A stretch of 64,000 nucleotides of DNA from Microbacterium sp. LWH3-1.2 (lineage in GTDB: Bacteria > Actinomycetota > Actinomycetes > Actinomycetales > Microbacteriaceae), in NCBI RefSeq assembly GCF_040675855.1, contig NZ_JBEGIK010000001.1:3844001-3908000 (forward strand), read 5' to 3'. The notes beneath the pieces were generated by a model. It worked only from the letters and a program-made list of their open reading frames with translations, did no database searches and had not been told where the DNA came from. Of the stretch, positions 9,737-16,713 are shown in pieces. The first letter of the stretch is position 1. Each line of letters starts with the position of its first letter. A program made the position numbers and the translations under genes.

Positions 9737-10280
9737 CGCAACCCCGCCGACGCTGGACGTGGTGTCTGCGATTGGCACGGCGCGCACGGGGCATGGCGAT
9801 CTCCGGTTGTCAGGACACACCCTCGGGTCGGCGGTGGATGACTCAGGCATAGCACGCCGCGTTTCACGCAGGCAACGCGCGCCATCCGCCATTTCCCGCA
9901 GCAACCTACAACTTGGCGCGACGACGGGTCTGCACGGCAGTGAGCCGTGGCCGACCGAGGTTCGCGCCGCCCCAAGCTGGTTGGATGAGCGAAGGTTGAA
10001 CCAACCCGTGGCATGGCCGGCTGCAAGAGCTCGAATGGAGGCCGATCGCTAGTGCGCGGGAGTCGTCCTCGTTCCTTCGGCCGTCTGATCCCTGCCGCTC
10101 AGATCGGAACACTCCCGAGGATGCTGCCACAGCCGCGTCGACGCGGACTCCCCAGAAGATACCCGTGGAGCGCGGTTCCTTCTCGAGAACACTGGCGATA
10201 GCCGGCGCCATCGCGTGATTTACCTACAGGCGGTCGAGGACACCTCACTTCTACGGCTCGACCCTGCGATGATCGACTCC
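9737..10280. other. Intergenic region between divergent regulator and DUF1254 genes
   Basis: I see no supported gene, RNA or repeat in this 544-bp stretch. Part of it may be coding if the LuxR-type regulator starts at 9850 or 9904. An open frame before 10281 lacks coding character. Confidence 0.4.
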
Positions 10281-11225
10281 ATGACCACCCTCGTCAATGT
10301 GGATAACTTCGCGCTCGCTGAGACGCACCGGATGATGCACGACCTCCAGGCGAACGCCGGAGGTGTCAATCGATTGCTCCACAACCGCGAACCTGCGGCC
10401 ATCGATCACCAGACCGTCATCCGGATGAATCGTGACACCCTGTACAGCTACGCGGTAGCCGACATCAGCGCCGGGGCGACGCTCACTGTTCCCGAGCACG
10501 GCGAGCGGTATCTGTCGACCATGGTCGTAAACGAGCATCACTACATCGACGCTGTTTTCCACGACCCCGGCACGTACGAGTTGTCGATCGAACAGTTCGG
10601 CACACCGCACGTGGTGATCGCGACCCGCATCCTCGTCGATCCGAGCGACCCTCATGACGTGGCCGCCGTGGCGGAGATCCAGGATCGCATCCGACTCGAA
10701 GCGCGGTCTTCGCAGCCGTTCGAGATGCCGGCGTACGACGGCGCGACGTTTGATGAAACGCGCAACGCGCTACTCGCGCTTGCCAGCAATATCACCGGGT
10801 TCGACCGGACCTTCGGCGCGCGCGACGAGGTCGATCCGGTGCGCCATCTGATCGGCACCGCGGCCGGCTGGGGCGGGCTGCCTTCGAGCGAGGCGAGCTA
10901 CATCGGCGTGAACCCGAGGCTGCCCATCGGCCAGTACGAACTGACCGTCGGCGACGTTCCGGTCGACGGGTTCTGGTCGATCTCGGTGTACAACGCCGCC
11001 GGGTATTTCGAACCGAACGAACAGGACGCGTACACGATCAACAACATCACCGGCGTCCGCAACCCGGACGACACCATCACCGTCCGCTTCGGCACATACC
11101 CCGAAGGCACCCCCAACGCGCTGCCCATCACCGATGGCTGGAACTATCTCATCCGCCTATATCGCCCTCGCCCCGAGATTCGCGACGACTCCTGGACCTT
11201 CCCCCAGCTGGTGCAGCACAGCTGA
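10281..11225 (+). CDS. DUF1254/DUF1214 domain protein
   Basis: The product is 314 residues. MTTLVNVDNFALAETHRMM is the characteristic DUF1254 start, and VNPRLPIGQYELTVGDVPVDGFWSI and YEPNEQDAY-like segments mark the C-terminal DUF1214 half. Proteins of this family often sit in envelopes or near porins, and their function is unknown. This one has no signal peptide. A GTG at 10215 and an ATG at 10269 are alternatives, but 10281 matches the family start. The gene stands alone, with the decayed integrase fragment directly downstream. Confidence 0.8.
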   Translation: MTTLVNVDNFALAETHRMMHDLQANAGGVNRLLHNREPAAIDHQTVIRMNRDTLYSYAVADISAGATLTVPEHGERYLSTMVVNEHHYIDAVFHDPGTYELSIEQFGTPHVVIATRILVDPSDPHDVAAVAEIQDRIRLEARSSQPFEMPAYDGATFDETRNALLALASNITGFDRTFGARDEVDPVRHLIGTAAGWGGLPSSEASYIGVNPRLPIGQYELTVGDVPVDGFWSISVYNAAGYFEPNEQDAYTINNITGVRNPDDTITVRFGTYPEGTPNALPITDGWNYLIRLYRPRPEIRDDSWTFPQLVQHS

Positions 11226-11257
11226 CTGAAGTGCGCGCGAGCGCTCACTGGACTCGC

Positions 11258-11575
11258 CTTTCACCGGCCTGCGGCTCGGCGAGCTTGGGGGCTGCGGGGG
11301 GAGGATCTCGACGAGCACCGAAGGATCCTGACGGTACGTCGGACATCTCACCGGATGATCACGGTCGACTCGTCGAGCGGTCGACGAAGAGTGGCCAGTC
11401 GCGGCAAGTCCCGATTCTCGAAGGGTTGAAGCCTGGGCTCGACGACGCGTGCGTGCGGGGACACGAGCACGTCTCACCGGCGAACTCGGCGGACCGTCGA
11501 CAGCGGCAACCTCGCACGCGCTCTCCGCTGGCGCGTGATCCGCGGCGCGAATCGTGAGATTCACTTTTCGAGGGG
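11258..11575 (+). pseudogene. Decayed tyrosine-recombinase (integrase) catalytic fragment
   Basis: Three frames in succession spell the integrase core: FTGLRLGELGG (first catalytic Arg), then GEDLDEHRRILTVRR, then TKSGQSRQVPILEGLKPGL (the beta-hairpin Lys region), and finally an RWRVIRGA-like string. At least two frameshifts separate them and the HxxR and Tyr parts are gone. The fragment ends about 65 bp left of the left attachment repeat of the tRNA-Met element, so it is probably the scar of an earlier element that used the same site. Confidence 0.6.
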
Positions 11576-11612
11576 GTGAGAGCGCGGCGAACACGGGTTC
11601 GACACGACAAAA

Positions 11613-11630
11613 CCCCCGGAGATCCGGGGG
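11613..11630 (-). terminator. Original tRNA-Met terminator, displaced by the insertion
   Basis: The leftward strand reads CCCCCGGA, a 2-nt loop, TCCGGGGG and then TTTT. This is a classical intrinsic terminator only 9 bp beyond the tRNA 3'-end copy at 11639. Before insertion it would have followed the tRNA-Met gene directly. Now it is about 14.8 kb away from the intact tRNA. Confidence 0.65.
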
Positions 11631-11638
11631 CTTCATTC

Positions 11639-11677
11639 TGTAGCAGGAGCGGGGCTTGAACCCGCGACCTCACGATT
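11639..11677. repeat. Left attachment repeat (39 bp, tRNA-Met 3' half copy)
   Basis: The 39 bp are identical to 26389-26427. They carry the tRNA-Met 3' end, T-arm and half of the anticodon stem, then diverge. The integrase stop codon is 40 bp away. The copy cannot make a tRNA. Confidence 0.93.
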
Positions 11678-11716
11678 CTCAACCGGTGTATCCCTGTGAC
11701 TCCCGGTTCTCCTCGT

Positions 11717-12940
11717 TTATCCCGCCTGATCAGCCCGGAACGCACCCGGACGTTCCCGATTCTTCCCTCTGATTGGCGATACCGCTCGTTGATTCCGATG
11801 GGTAGGAGATGGATCGTCGCCCATCGCTTCAAGCCGGTCGCGGACGTCCGGGGCGAGTGTCGTGCGCGGGAGGTAGTGGGCTTTGGTCACCCGGGAGTCG
11901 GCATGTCCCAGCAGTCCCGCTGCGAGCTCCGGGTCCTCGACGAGCGCGGCCGCCGTCTTGCGGAACACGTGAGGGTGGACCCACTCGTAGCCCGCGCGCT
12001 TCTTGAACGTATCCCAGCCCTTGCGGAAGTTGTTCGGATCTCGGACCTTGCCTCGCGCGGATGGGAACACGAGATCCTCGTGACTGGGGTCGGCTGCGCG
12101 CTCGCGCAGCACTCGGACGACGAATCCGGGCAGCGGAATCTCACGGCGTGACGCGGTTCGCTTCGGGTGCGGCTGAATCAGCATGCCGCTCCCTTTCACG
12201 AAGATCGCGGTGGTGTGGATCAAGACCGTTGGCAAGTCAGCATCGAGATTCAGATCCGACCACCGCAGCGACATGGCTTCGCCGATACGCGCGCTCGTGC
12301 CGAGCATGAAGTCAACGCCGTGAGGGATGTCTCGCGCAATCGCGTCCTCGTCGGCGTACAGGTGCGTGCGCATGAGCTGCACGTCTTCAAGCGTAAGCGC
12401 CTCGACGTCTTTCGTCTCAACTCGCACCGGCGCGACGTCACGGATTGGGTTGGCCTCGAGCGCGCCGAGGCGGGTCGCGAGGCCGAGCACCCCAGAGAGG
12501 ACGGTCTTCGCGTGCTTGGCCGCGGACGGGCCGTGCGACTCGGCTGTGAGCTTGAGAAATCGGTCACAGCGCGCGACTGTCACTTCCCTGAGGGCGAGCA
12601 TTCCAACGCCGGGGAGAACCATGAGGTCAAGAACCTCGCGGTAGCGCCGCTCAGTGTTGTAGGCCTTCGCCCCCATGATCTCGTCGGCGAACCACTGCTC
12701 GGCGACCGCCTTGAGCCGAGTATCACCGGAGATGTCGTCGCCGTGGACCTTCGCTCGCTCGACGAGAGCTTCCTTCAGTGCGTTCTCGGCCTTCGCCCCT
12801 GTTGCCCCGGTCCGCTCCACGATTCGCGTTACCCCGTCGTAGTCCCGGAAACGGGCGTACGCCACCCAGTGCTTGGGCCCCACTTCGTTTCGGCGTATGC
12901 GCCCCCACGTCCCGATTGGCAGCGGCGGACGGGCCATCAT
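11717..12940 (-). CDS. int: Tyrosine-type site-specific integrase of the tRNA-Met element
   Basis: The product is 407 residues. An N-terminal Arg-rich arm-binding part (WVAYARFRDYDG) and an SAM-like core-binding domain (about 75-180) precede the catalytic domain. That domain has Arg in TSARIGEAMSLRW, Lys in HPKRTASRREIPL, HPHVFRKTAA (HxxR), the His in LLGHADSRVT and the nucleophile Tyr in AHYLPR, all in place. The gene reads toward and ends next to the left attachment repeat, so it should catalyse integration and excision at tRNA-Met. Its ATG overlaps the stop of the repressor gene by 4 nt, so int is expressed from the repressor transcript. Confidence 0.95.
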   Translation of the reverse strand: MMARPPLPIGTWGRIRRNEVGPKHWVAYARFRDYDGVTRIVERTGATGAKAENALKEALVERAKVHGDDISGDTRLKAVAEQWFADEIMGAKAYNTERRYREVLDLMVLPGVGMLALREVTVARCDRFLKLTAESHGPSAAKHAKTVLSGVLGLATRLGALEANPIRDVAPVRVETKDVEALTLEDVQLMRTHLYADEDAIARDIPHGVDFMLGTSARIGEAMSLRWSDLNLDADLPTVLIHTTAIFVKGSGMLIQPHPKRTASRREIPLPGFVVRVLRERAADPSHEDLVFPSARGKVRDPNNFRKGWDTFKKRAGYEWVHPHVFRKTAAALVEDPELAAGLLGHADSRVTKAHYLPRTTLAPDVRDRLEAMGDDPSPTHRNQRAVSPIRGKNRERPGAFRADQAG

Positions 12941-13365
12941 TGCCCCGCTTCATCGGTGCTTGCGGCGAGGAGCGGAATCAGGTTGCCGGTGGCGTCGACC
13001 GCAACCACCGTGGGCTCGCCACGGCGCGTCTCGTACGAGTACCCCTCCCCGTGCGCAACACGAGCAAGCGCCTCCTCCAGCAGCTCGGACGTCGAGAAGT
13101 CGTTCAGAGCGTATGCACGGGGCGGTGTGGTCGGCAGATCAAGCTCGTCCTCGTCGAGGTAGCCAGCTGCGACCAAGGCCTGCACTGGGCTCAACTCGAA
13201 CGCGCGTGCGTATGCAACCACCTGGCGAGGTTTCGGATCCACGGCTCCAGCCCTCCATCGGCCGACGGTGGCCGGATCGACACCAATCCGCTCGGCGATG
13301 ACAGCGTTGTACGCACCTGCGGAGGTTGCGTCGATGTAGTGGCTCCAGGAGGTCTTGTCGGGCAT
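12937..13365 (-). CDS. CI-like repressor of the element (HTH)
   Basis: The product is 142 residues. Residues 14-60 form a helix-turn-helix (AYNAVIAERIGVDPATVGRW and PKPRQVVAYARAF) of the lambda-repressor class. The C-terminal part is not a LexA-type autoprotease; no Ser-Lys dyad is seen. It is transcribed leftward from a promoter that overlaps the 26-bp palindrome at 13382 and starts without a leader (TACGCT, 7 nt, ATG). It overlaps int by 4 nt. It probably binds the TTGCAT-type operators between itself and the rightward gene and sets lysogeny or maintenance. How it is inactivated is not visible. Confidence 0.8.
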   Translation of the reverse strand: MPDKTSWSHYIDATSAGAYNAVIAERIGVDPATVGRWRAGAVDPKPRQVVAYARAFELSPVQALVAAGYLDEDELDLPTTPPRAYALNDFSTSELLEEALARVAHGEGYSYETRRGEPTVVAVDATGNLIPLLAASTDEAGQ

Positions 13366-13372
13366 GACGGTC

Positions 13373-13401
13373 AGCGTAGCGAGCTACTTGCATGCATGCA
13401 A
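13373..13401 (-). promoter_or_regulatory. Leftward promoter of the repressor-integrase unit
   Basis: On the minus strand TTGCAT (-35, 13401-13396), a 17-bp spacer and TACGCT (-10, 13378-13373) are followed after 7 nt by the repressor ATG at 13365, so the transcript should be leaderless. The -35 box lies inside the 26-bp palindrome. Confidence 0.7.
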
Positions 13402-13407
13402 GTAGCT
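13382..13407. promoter_or_regulatory. 26-bp perfect palindromic operator
   Basis: AGCTACTTGCATG and its exact complement form a 26-bp perfect palindrome, which contains two TTGCAT half-sites. It covers the -35 box of the leftward promoter, so binding would shut the repressor-integrase unit (autoregulation, or control by the rightward HTH protein). Confidence 0.75.
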
Positions 13408-13427
13408 TGCACGGCAGTCGTAGGAGA

Positions 13428-13445
13428 GATTGCAGGAATGCAATC
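13428..13445. promoter_or_regulatory. Second operator, spaced palindrome
   Basis: GATTGCA, 4 bp, TGCAATC. It shares the TTGCA half-site with the 26-bp palindrome and lies just upstream of the rightward -35 box. Two more TTGCAT or ATGCAA half-sites flank it (13450 and 13485). Confidence 0.65.
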
Positions 13446-13449
13446 CAAC

Positions 13450-13478
13450 TTGCATCACATCAATCCTCTAACTACCCT
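13450..13478 (+). promoter_or_regulatory. Rightward early promoter of the element
   Basis: TTGCAT (13450-13455), a 17-bp spacer and TACCCT (13473-13478) are followed after 6 nt by the ATG at 13485, which again predicts a leaderless mRNA. The -35 box is itself an operator half-site. Confidence 0.7.
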
Positions 13479-13484
13479 GACGTC

Positions 13485-13736
13485 ATGCAATCAACTAGCA
13501 CATCGTCATCGGAAGTCCGAATCACCATCACCCGCGAGCGTCTCGAAGCCCTCAAGTCCGCGCACGGCATTGCCTCCGATCAAGAGCTTGCAGAGAAGAT
13601 CGGCGTCAACAAGGCCACGCTCTATCGTGTGCGCGAAGGGAAGACGGCGCCGTCTGCGGAGTTCCTCGCCCGCGTCGCATCCGCCTTCCCCCAGGCGTCT
13701 CTCGATCACCTCTTCACACTGGTGCGAGTTGGCTGA
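13485..13736 (+). CDS. Cro-like small HTH regulator
   Basis: The product is 83 residues. An HTH_3-like fold is clear: ITRERLEALKSAHGIASDQE, then LAEKIGVNKATLYRVREGKT and PSAEFLARVASAFP. It is divergent from the repressor and the first gene of the rightward unit. The start at 13485 is fixed by the leaderless promoter and excludes an open frame from 13392 that would cross the operators. It probably competes with the leftward repressor at the shared TTGCA sites. It overlaps the next gene by 1 nt (TGATG), so translation is coupled. Confidence 0.8.
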   Translation: MQSTSTSSSEVRITITRERLEALKSAHGIASDQELAEKIGVNKATLYRVREGKTAPSAEFLARVASAFPQASLDHLFTLVRVG

Positions 13737-13954
13737 TGCCGCGCCTACTCACGGTCGAGGACGTCGCCGAAGAACTCGGCGTCTCAGTCAAGACGATCTA
13801 TCAATGGCGATCGCGTCAGCCGGCGCCTTACGGGCCGCCGGCCATCAAGGTCGGCAAGTACTTGCGATGGCGCCCGGACGCACTTCGCGAGTGGATCGAT
13901 GCGCAGTCGTCGGAGTCGAATGTGACTCCGATTCGCCGCCGCAGCACACGCTGA
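13736..13954 (+). CDS. AlpA/MerR-type HTH protein (excisionase-like)
   Basis: The product is 72 residues. LLTVEDVAEELGVSVKTIYQWR is the winged-helix start of excisionase/AlpA-type DNA-binding proteins, and VGKYLRWRPDALREWIDA is the usual second half. In an integrated element such a protein commonly directs excision or activates late genes. It is coupled to its neighbours by 1-nt overlaps on both sides (TGATG). Confidence 0.8.
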   Translation: MPRLLTVEDVAEELGVSVKTIYQWRSRQPAPYGPPAIKVGKYLRWRPDALREWIDAQSSESNVTPIRRRSTR

Positions 13955-14736
13955 TGGGATTCAAGTCGTCGGAGTGGGCGTATGGCGACAGCGTCCCGAA
14001 GCTCACCGCGCCTGAACGCGCGGTGTTGGTCGCGCTCGCCCACTGCCGCAACGACAAGACCGGCAACTGCTATCCCGGCCAGGACTTACTCGTCAAGATG
14101 ACGGATCTATCGGAGAAGACTGTGCGACGCGCGATCGCCACACTCGAGGCTCGCCAGCCGCCGCTCATCGCTCGGACGATCCGCTTCAACGGCCGGTACC
14201 GCACCAGCGACTCGTACGAGCTGCTGTTCGACAACTACCGGTCAGAGCGACCACCGGTCACAGTGACCACTGGTCAAGATGACCACTGGTCAGAGAGTCC
14301 CTCACCACCGGTCACTGTGTCCCCGACCACCGGTCACAGTGACCACCCCATAGAGGAACAGGAAGTGGAACAGGAAGCCGGTAACAGGAAGGTCTCTCTC
14401 TCGCCTCTCACTCCTGACCTTGACGCGGAGTTCGATCGGGCGTGGGCACATTGGCCCAAGAAGGAAGACCGGAAGCGGTCACTTCTGAAGTTCAAGAGCG
14501 CCGCGAGGCGCCGTGACGTGAGCATCCTCGTCGCCGACATCATCCGGTTCGGCGACGCGTATGCCTCCGCGAGGGATCGGCAGTACACGCCGGGGCTGGC
14601 GACTTGGTTGGAGCGCGAACGGTGGACCGACGAGCTGCCGACCCGCCCGATGACGCGCACCGAGCAGAACATGGCCGTCGTCGCCGACCTCGCGGCACGT
14701 GAGGCCGAAGAGCAGCAGAGAGGACTCACCGCATGA
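13954..14736 (+). CDS. Replication initiator-like protein with origin iterons inside the gene
   Basis: The product is 260 residues. The N-terminal 95 residues form a winged HTH of the replisome-organizer type (LTAPERAVLVALAHCRNDK, CYPGQDLLVKMTDLSEKTVR, RRAIATLE). Residues 96-140 are a Pro/Thr/Val-rich low-complexity linker encoded by the iteron array at 14240-14344. The C-terminal part (EFDRAWAHWPKKEDRKRSLLKF) is a helical domain found in phage replication proteins that contact the helicase loader. The layout is that of lambda O: DNA-binding domain, origin repeats in the linker, partner-binding domain. It is followed, with a 4-nt overlap, by a loader-like gene. Confidence 0.75.
   Translation: MGFKSSEWAYGDSVPKLTAPERAVLVALAHCRNDKTGNCYPGQDLLVKMTDLSEKTVRRAIATLEARQPPLIARTIRFNGRYRTSDSYELLFDNYRSERPPVTVTTGQDDHWSESPSPPVTVSPTTGHSDHPIEEQEVEQEAGNRKVSLSPLTPDLDAEFDRAWAHWPKKEDRKRSLLKFKSAARRRDVSILVADIIRFGDAYASARDRQYTPGLATWLERERWTDELPTRPMTRTEQNMAVVADLAAREAEEQQRGLTA
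14240..14344. repeat. Iteron cluster, putative replication origin of the element
   Basis: Nine copies of GGTCA or its complement TGACC lie within 105 bp. Most belong to a longer unit ACCACYGGTCA that also forms inverted pairs such as TGACCACTGGTCA. The array is inside the initiator gene between its two domains, as in lambda-type origins. Confidence 0.65.
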
Positions 14737-15137
14737 ATAAGTCCGAAGCCGCGAAGCTCCTGACCGTCGCGTCAGGCTTCGACCGCCGCCAGGTGGACGA
14801 GCTGACCGCGACCGCCTGGGCGGCCGCCCTCGACGGTCACACGTACGCCGAGTGCGAGCGGGCGATCATCGACCACCACCGCGACCCCGCGACCCGCACG
14901 ACGTACCTCAGCGTCGGGCACGTTCTGGACCGCGTGGAGGCCGGCGCCCGAACCAGCGCCGTGGACGTCGAGACGGATGTGCGCGCGGCGAAGGCCCGCG
15001 GCATCATCCCGGGCGATTGGCCCCGCCGCGAACCACTCAGCCCCGAGGCCGCGTACCAGCTCCAGGCCGCGCGCGAACGCGACCGCCAGGAAGCGATCCG
15101 CCTCAGTGCCGGCGAACTCGAAGGACCCCGGCCATGA
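14733..15137 (+). CDS. Helicase-loader-like phage protein
   Basis: The product is 134 residues, all helical. MNKSEAAKLLTVASGFDRRQ, then TATAWAAALDGHTYAECERAI and TYLSVGHVLDRV have the form of the short N-terminal domain shared by phage helicase loader/inhibitor proteins of the G39P type (helices, Trp, then a TF/Y-hydrophobic segment). It has no Walker motif, so it would not be a DnaC-type ATPase. It directly follows the initiator gene with a 4-nt overlap, the lambda O-P order. The assignment rests on position and this weak pattern. Confidence 0.5.
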   Translation: MNKSEAAKLLTVASGFDRRQVDELTATAWAAALDGHTYAECERAIIDHHRDPATRTTYLSVGHVLDRVEAGARTSAVDVETDVRAAKARGIIPGDWPRREPLSPEAAYQLQAARERDRQEAIRLSAGELEGPRP

Positions 15138-15313
15138 ATGGTGCGCTCGCCCCTACACCTTGCGTCCGAGGCCTCAACCACCGGTGCGACAGTCTCAGCG
15201 GTTGGTGCGTACACGGCTGCGGCTATCGCAACGACGCCCCATCAGCGGCGCCGGCAGTCGTTACCGCAGTACTCGATATCACGCGAGCGCTCCGGAGCCC
15301 TCATGACGAATGA
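15134..15313 (+). CDS. Small Cys-rich protein
   Basis: The product is 59 residues. CVRGLNHRCDSLSGWCVHGC contains four Cys and one His in a compact pattern that could bind one zinc. It overlaps the upstream stop by 4 nt (ATGA) and the next gene by 11 nt, which supports translation. Such small zinc-binding proteins are common in actinophage early regions. Function unknown. Confidence 0.55.
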   Translation: MNGALAPTPCVRGLNHRCDSLSGWCVHGCGYRNDAPSAAPAVVTAVLDITRALRSPHDE

Positions 15314-15554
15314 CCCCCACACCATCACCACCGAGAGCGGCGAACTCGGCTCATCCGCCCGCCGGACCGCCGAGACCCGCGTACGCGCGGCGCTCGGACG
15401 CCTCCAGGGCTCTGAGCGCAAGATCATCCCCCTCGTGGAGGCAGCACTCACCGCACTTCACCGCGAGTGCGCCATCCGCCGCCTCGAGCTGCGCGCCGCC
15501 GAGCACGAGATTGAGAAGCTCCGCGCCACCATCGAACGCCAGAGCACCCGATAG
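15303..15554 (+). CDS. Small coiled-coil protein
   Basis: The product is 83 residues. After a polar N-terminus, residues 25-80 form a long amphipathic helix (RVRAALGRLQGSERKIIPLV, then LHRECAIRRLELRAAEHEIE). It starts inside the previous gene and ends 11 nt before the next start. I do not recognise a family. A nucleic-acid-associated accessory protein is possible. Confidence 0.55.
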   Translation: MTNDPHTITTESGELGSSARRTAETRVRAALGRLQGSERKIIPLVEAALTALHRECAIRRLELRAAEHEIEKLRATIERQSTR

Positions 15555-15565
15555 GAACTACCCGA

Positions 15566-16117
15566 GTGACTTTCCATCCATCGATCAGCGCCGAACAGCG
15601 CGAACGCATCATCGAGCTGGCACGCGCCGGCGGCGCCCGCAACAAGATCGCTGCGGAAGTCGGCGTCGGCGTCGGCACCGTCTCCCGCTACGCGAAGGCC
15701 GCAGGGCTCAGCTTCGATAGGTCACGCACACGGGCCGCGACAGAGGCCGCCCGCATCGACAACGCCGCGAAGCGTGAAGCCTTGGCGATCGACGTCCTGA
15801 GCGAGGTAGCCTCCACCCTCGCGTCGATGAAGCTCTCGGGGCCGCCGACCTCGACCCGCGAGGAAGATCAACGGGCGCGAGCCGTGGCCTCGCTCAGTCG
15901 CGCAATGGGAGAAACCTTTCGAGCGTCGCCCATCGGCGATACGACTGTCGACGAGATCCGCGACGCCTTCCGGTCGTTCCGCGGGGCGCTTCACGACTCC
16001 GTGCGCCTTCGGAACATCATTCAGGCGTACGAGACGAAGTTCGGCGAGCTGTCCGCCGAGGAGCTGGAAGCCGCAGACCCGTCAGCTGACCGCTACGGGC
16101 AAGTCGACCAGGAGTAG
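15566..16117 (+). CDS. HTH protein, candidate small terminase subunit
   Basis: The product is 183 residues with GTG start. Residues 8-50 are a homeodomain-like HTH (ISAEQRERIIELARAGGARN, KIAAEVGVGVGTVSRYAKAA). The rest is helical with an acidic C-terminus (YETKFGELSAEELEAADPS). This build (HTH, oligomerising helices, acidic tail) and length match small terminase subunits. No large terminase follows. Satellites of the PICI/SaPI type often carry a lone TerS that redirects a helper phage's packaging, which is the interesting reading. A plain regulator is the alternative. The frame ends just before a GGACCGGTCC palindrome. Confidence 0.5.
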   Translation: MTFHPSISAEQRERIIELARAGGARNKIAAEVGVGVGTVSRYAKAAGLSFDRSRTRAATEAARIDNAAKREALAIDVLSEVASTLASMKLSGPPTSTREEDQRARAVASLSRAMGETFRASPIGDTTVDEIRDAFRSFRGALHDSVRLRNIIQAYETKFGELSAEELEAADPSADRYGQVDQE

Positions 16118-16119
16118 CT

Positions 16120-16131
16120 GGACCGGTCCAC
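16120..16131. repeat. GGACCGGTCCAC repeat, copy 1
   Basis: A 12-bp direct repeat with a 10-bp palindromic core. The second copy is at 16670-16681, so the two copies bracket the leftward gene 16177-16602. Copy 1 is followed by a GC-rich hairpin (CCTCGCGC with its complement) that may terminate transcription from both sides. Confidence 0.5.
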
Positions 16132-16176
16132 CTCGCGCGCGCGAGGAGCAGTCCGACGGATCAGGTGCCGGACCAC

Positions 16177-16602
16177 TCAGTCGCCTGAGTAGTTCAGATC
16201 GTCACGGACGGTGCGTCGCAGCGGCACACCCTCAGGCAAGTAGCTCGATAGCAGCTGCACGTCGAGACGCTTCAGCCCCCGCGACAAGAGGTCCAGCGCG
16301 CCGAGGTCGTGCACGAGGAAGTCAGTGACAGGGATCTCACCGTGCTCGGCGGCATAGGCATCAAGCGTCCGGCCACCAAGCTCCGCCTTGTCGACCGCGA
16401 ACAGCGTGAGGCCGTCGGACCCCTTCAGGTGGCGATGGCCGAACTCGATGCCGATGAGCTGGTAACGCTCGAGGTCCAGGCCGACCTCCCACGCCAGCTC
16501 GAACAGCGTCACGCCACCGTGGCCGTCAGCGGCCACGGTGCCCGTGAAGTCGCCGTACTGCGTGCCGGCCGGGTAAACCGGCTCGTCGGTCTCAACTGCC
16601 AT
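16177..16602 (-). CDS. Hypothetical protein on a reversed cassette
   Basis: The product is 141 residues with no family I recognise. It is soluble, rich in Gly and Leu, with an N-terminal beta-rich half (YGDFTGTVAADGHGGVTLFE) and RYQLIGIEFGHRH. The ATG at 16602 follows a GGGGGG-type ribosome-binding site. It opposes the surrounding rightward genes and is bracketed by the repeats at 16120 and 16670, as expected for an accessory (moron-type) gene expressed in the integrated state. Confidence 0.6.
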   Translation of the reverse strand: MAVETDEPVYPAGTQYGDFTGTVAADGHGGVTLFELAWEVGLDLERYQLIGIEFGHRHLKGSDGLTLFAVDKAELGGRTLDAYAAEHGEIPVTDFLVHDLGALDLLSRGLKRLDVQLLSSYLPEGVPLRRTVRDDLNYSGD

Positions 16603-16669
16603 GGAGGCCCCCCATCTCTGTAGCGAACGAGTTCGATCGTACTGGCTGGCTCCGCAGCGACTCAGATCC

Positions 16670-16681
16670 GGACCGGTCCAC
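16670..16681. repeat. GGACCGGTCCAC repeat, copy 2
   Basis: Identical to 16120-16131. It lies between the two leftward units (16177-16602 and 16714-17393). Confidence 0.5.
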
Positions 16682-16713
16682 TGGCGCGCGGGATCGAGAC
16701 ACGGTGAGGGCCG

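Noticed and set aside
11639..11714. A second tRNA gene at the left attachment repeat
   Set aside because: Only the 3' half matches tRNA-Met; the anticodon loop and 5' half are replaced by integrase-side DNA.
14240..14344. CRISPR-like array
   Set aside because: The repeats are 5-11 bp, irregularly spaced and inside a coding gene; no cas genes are present in the window.
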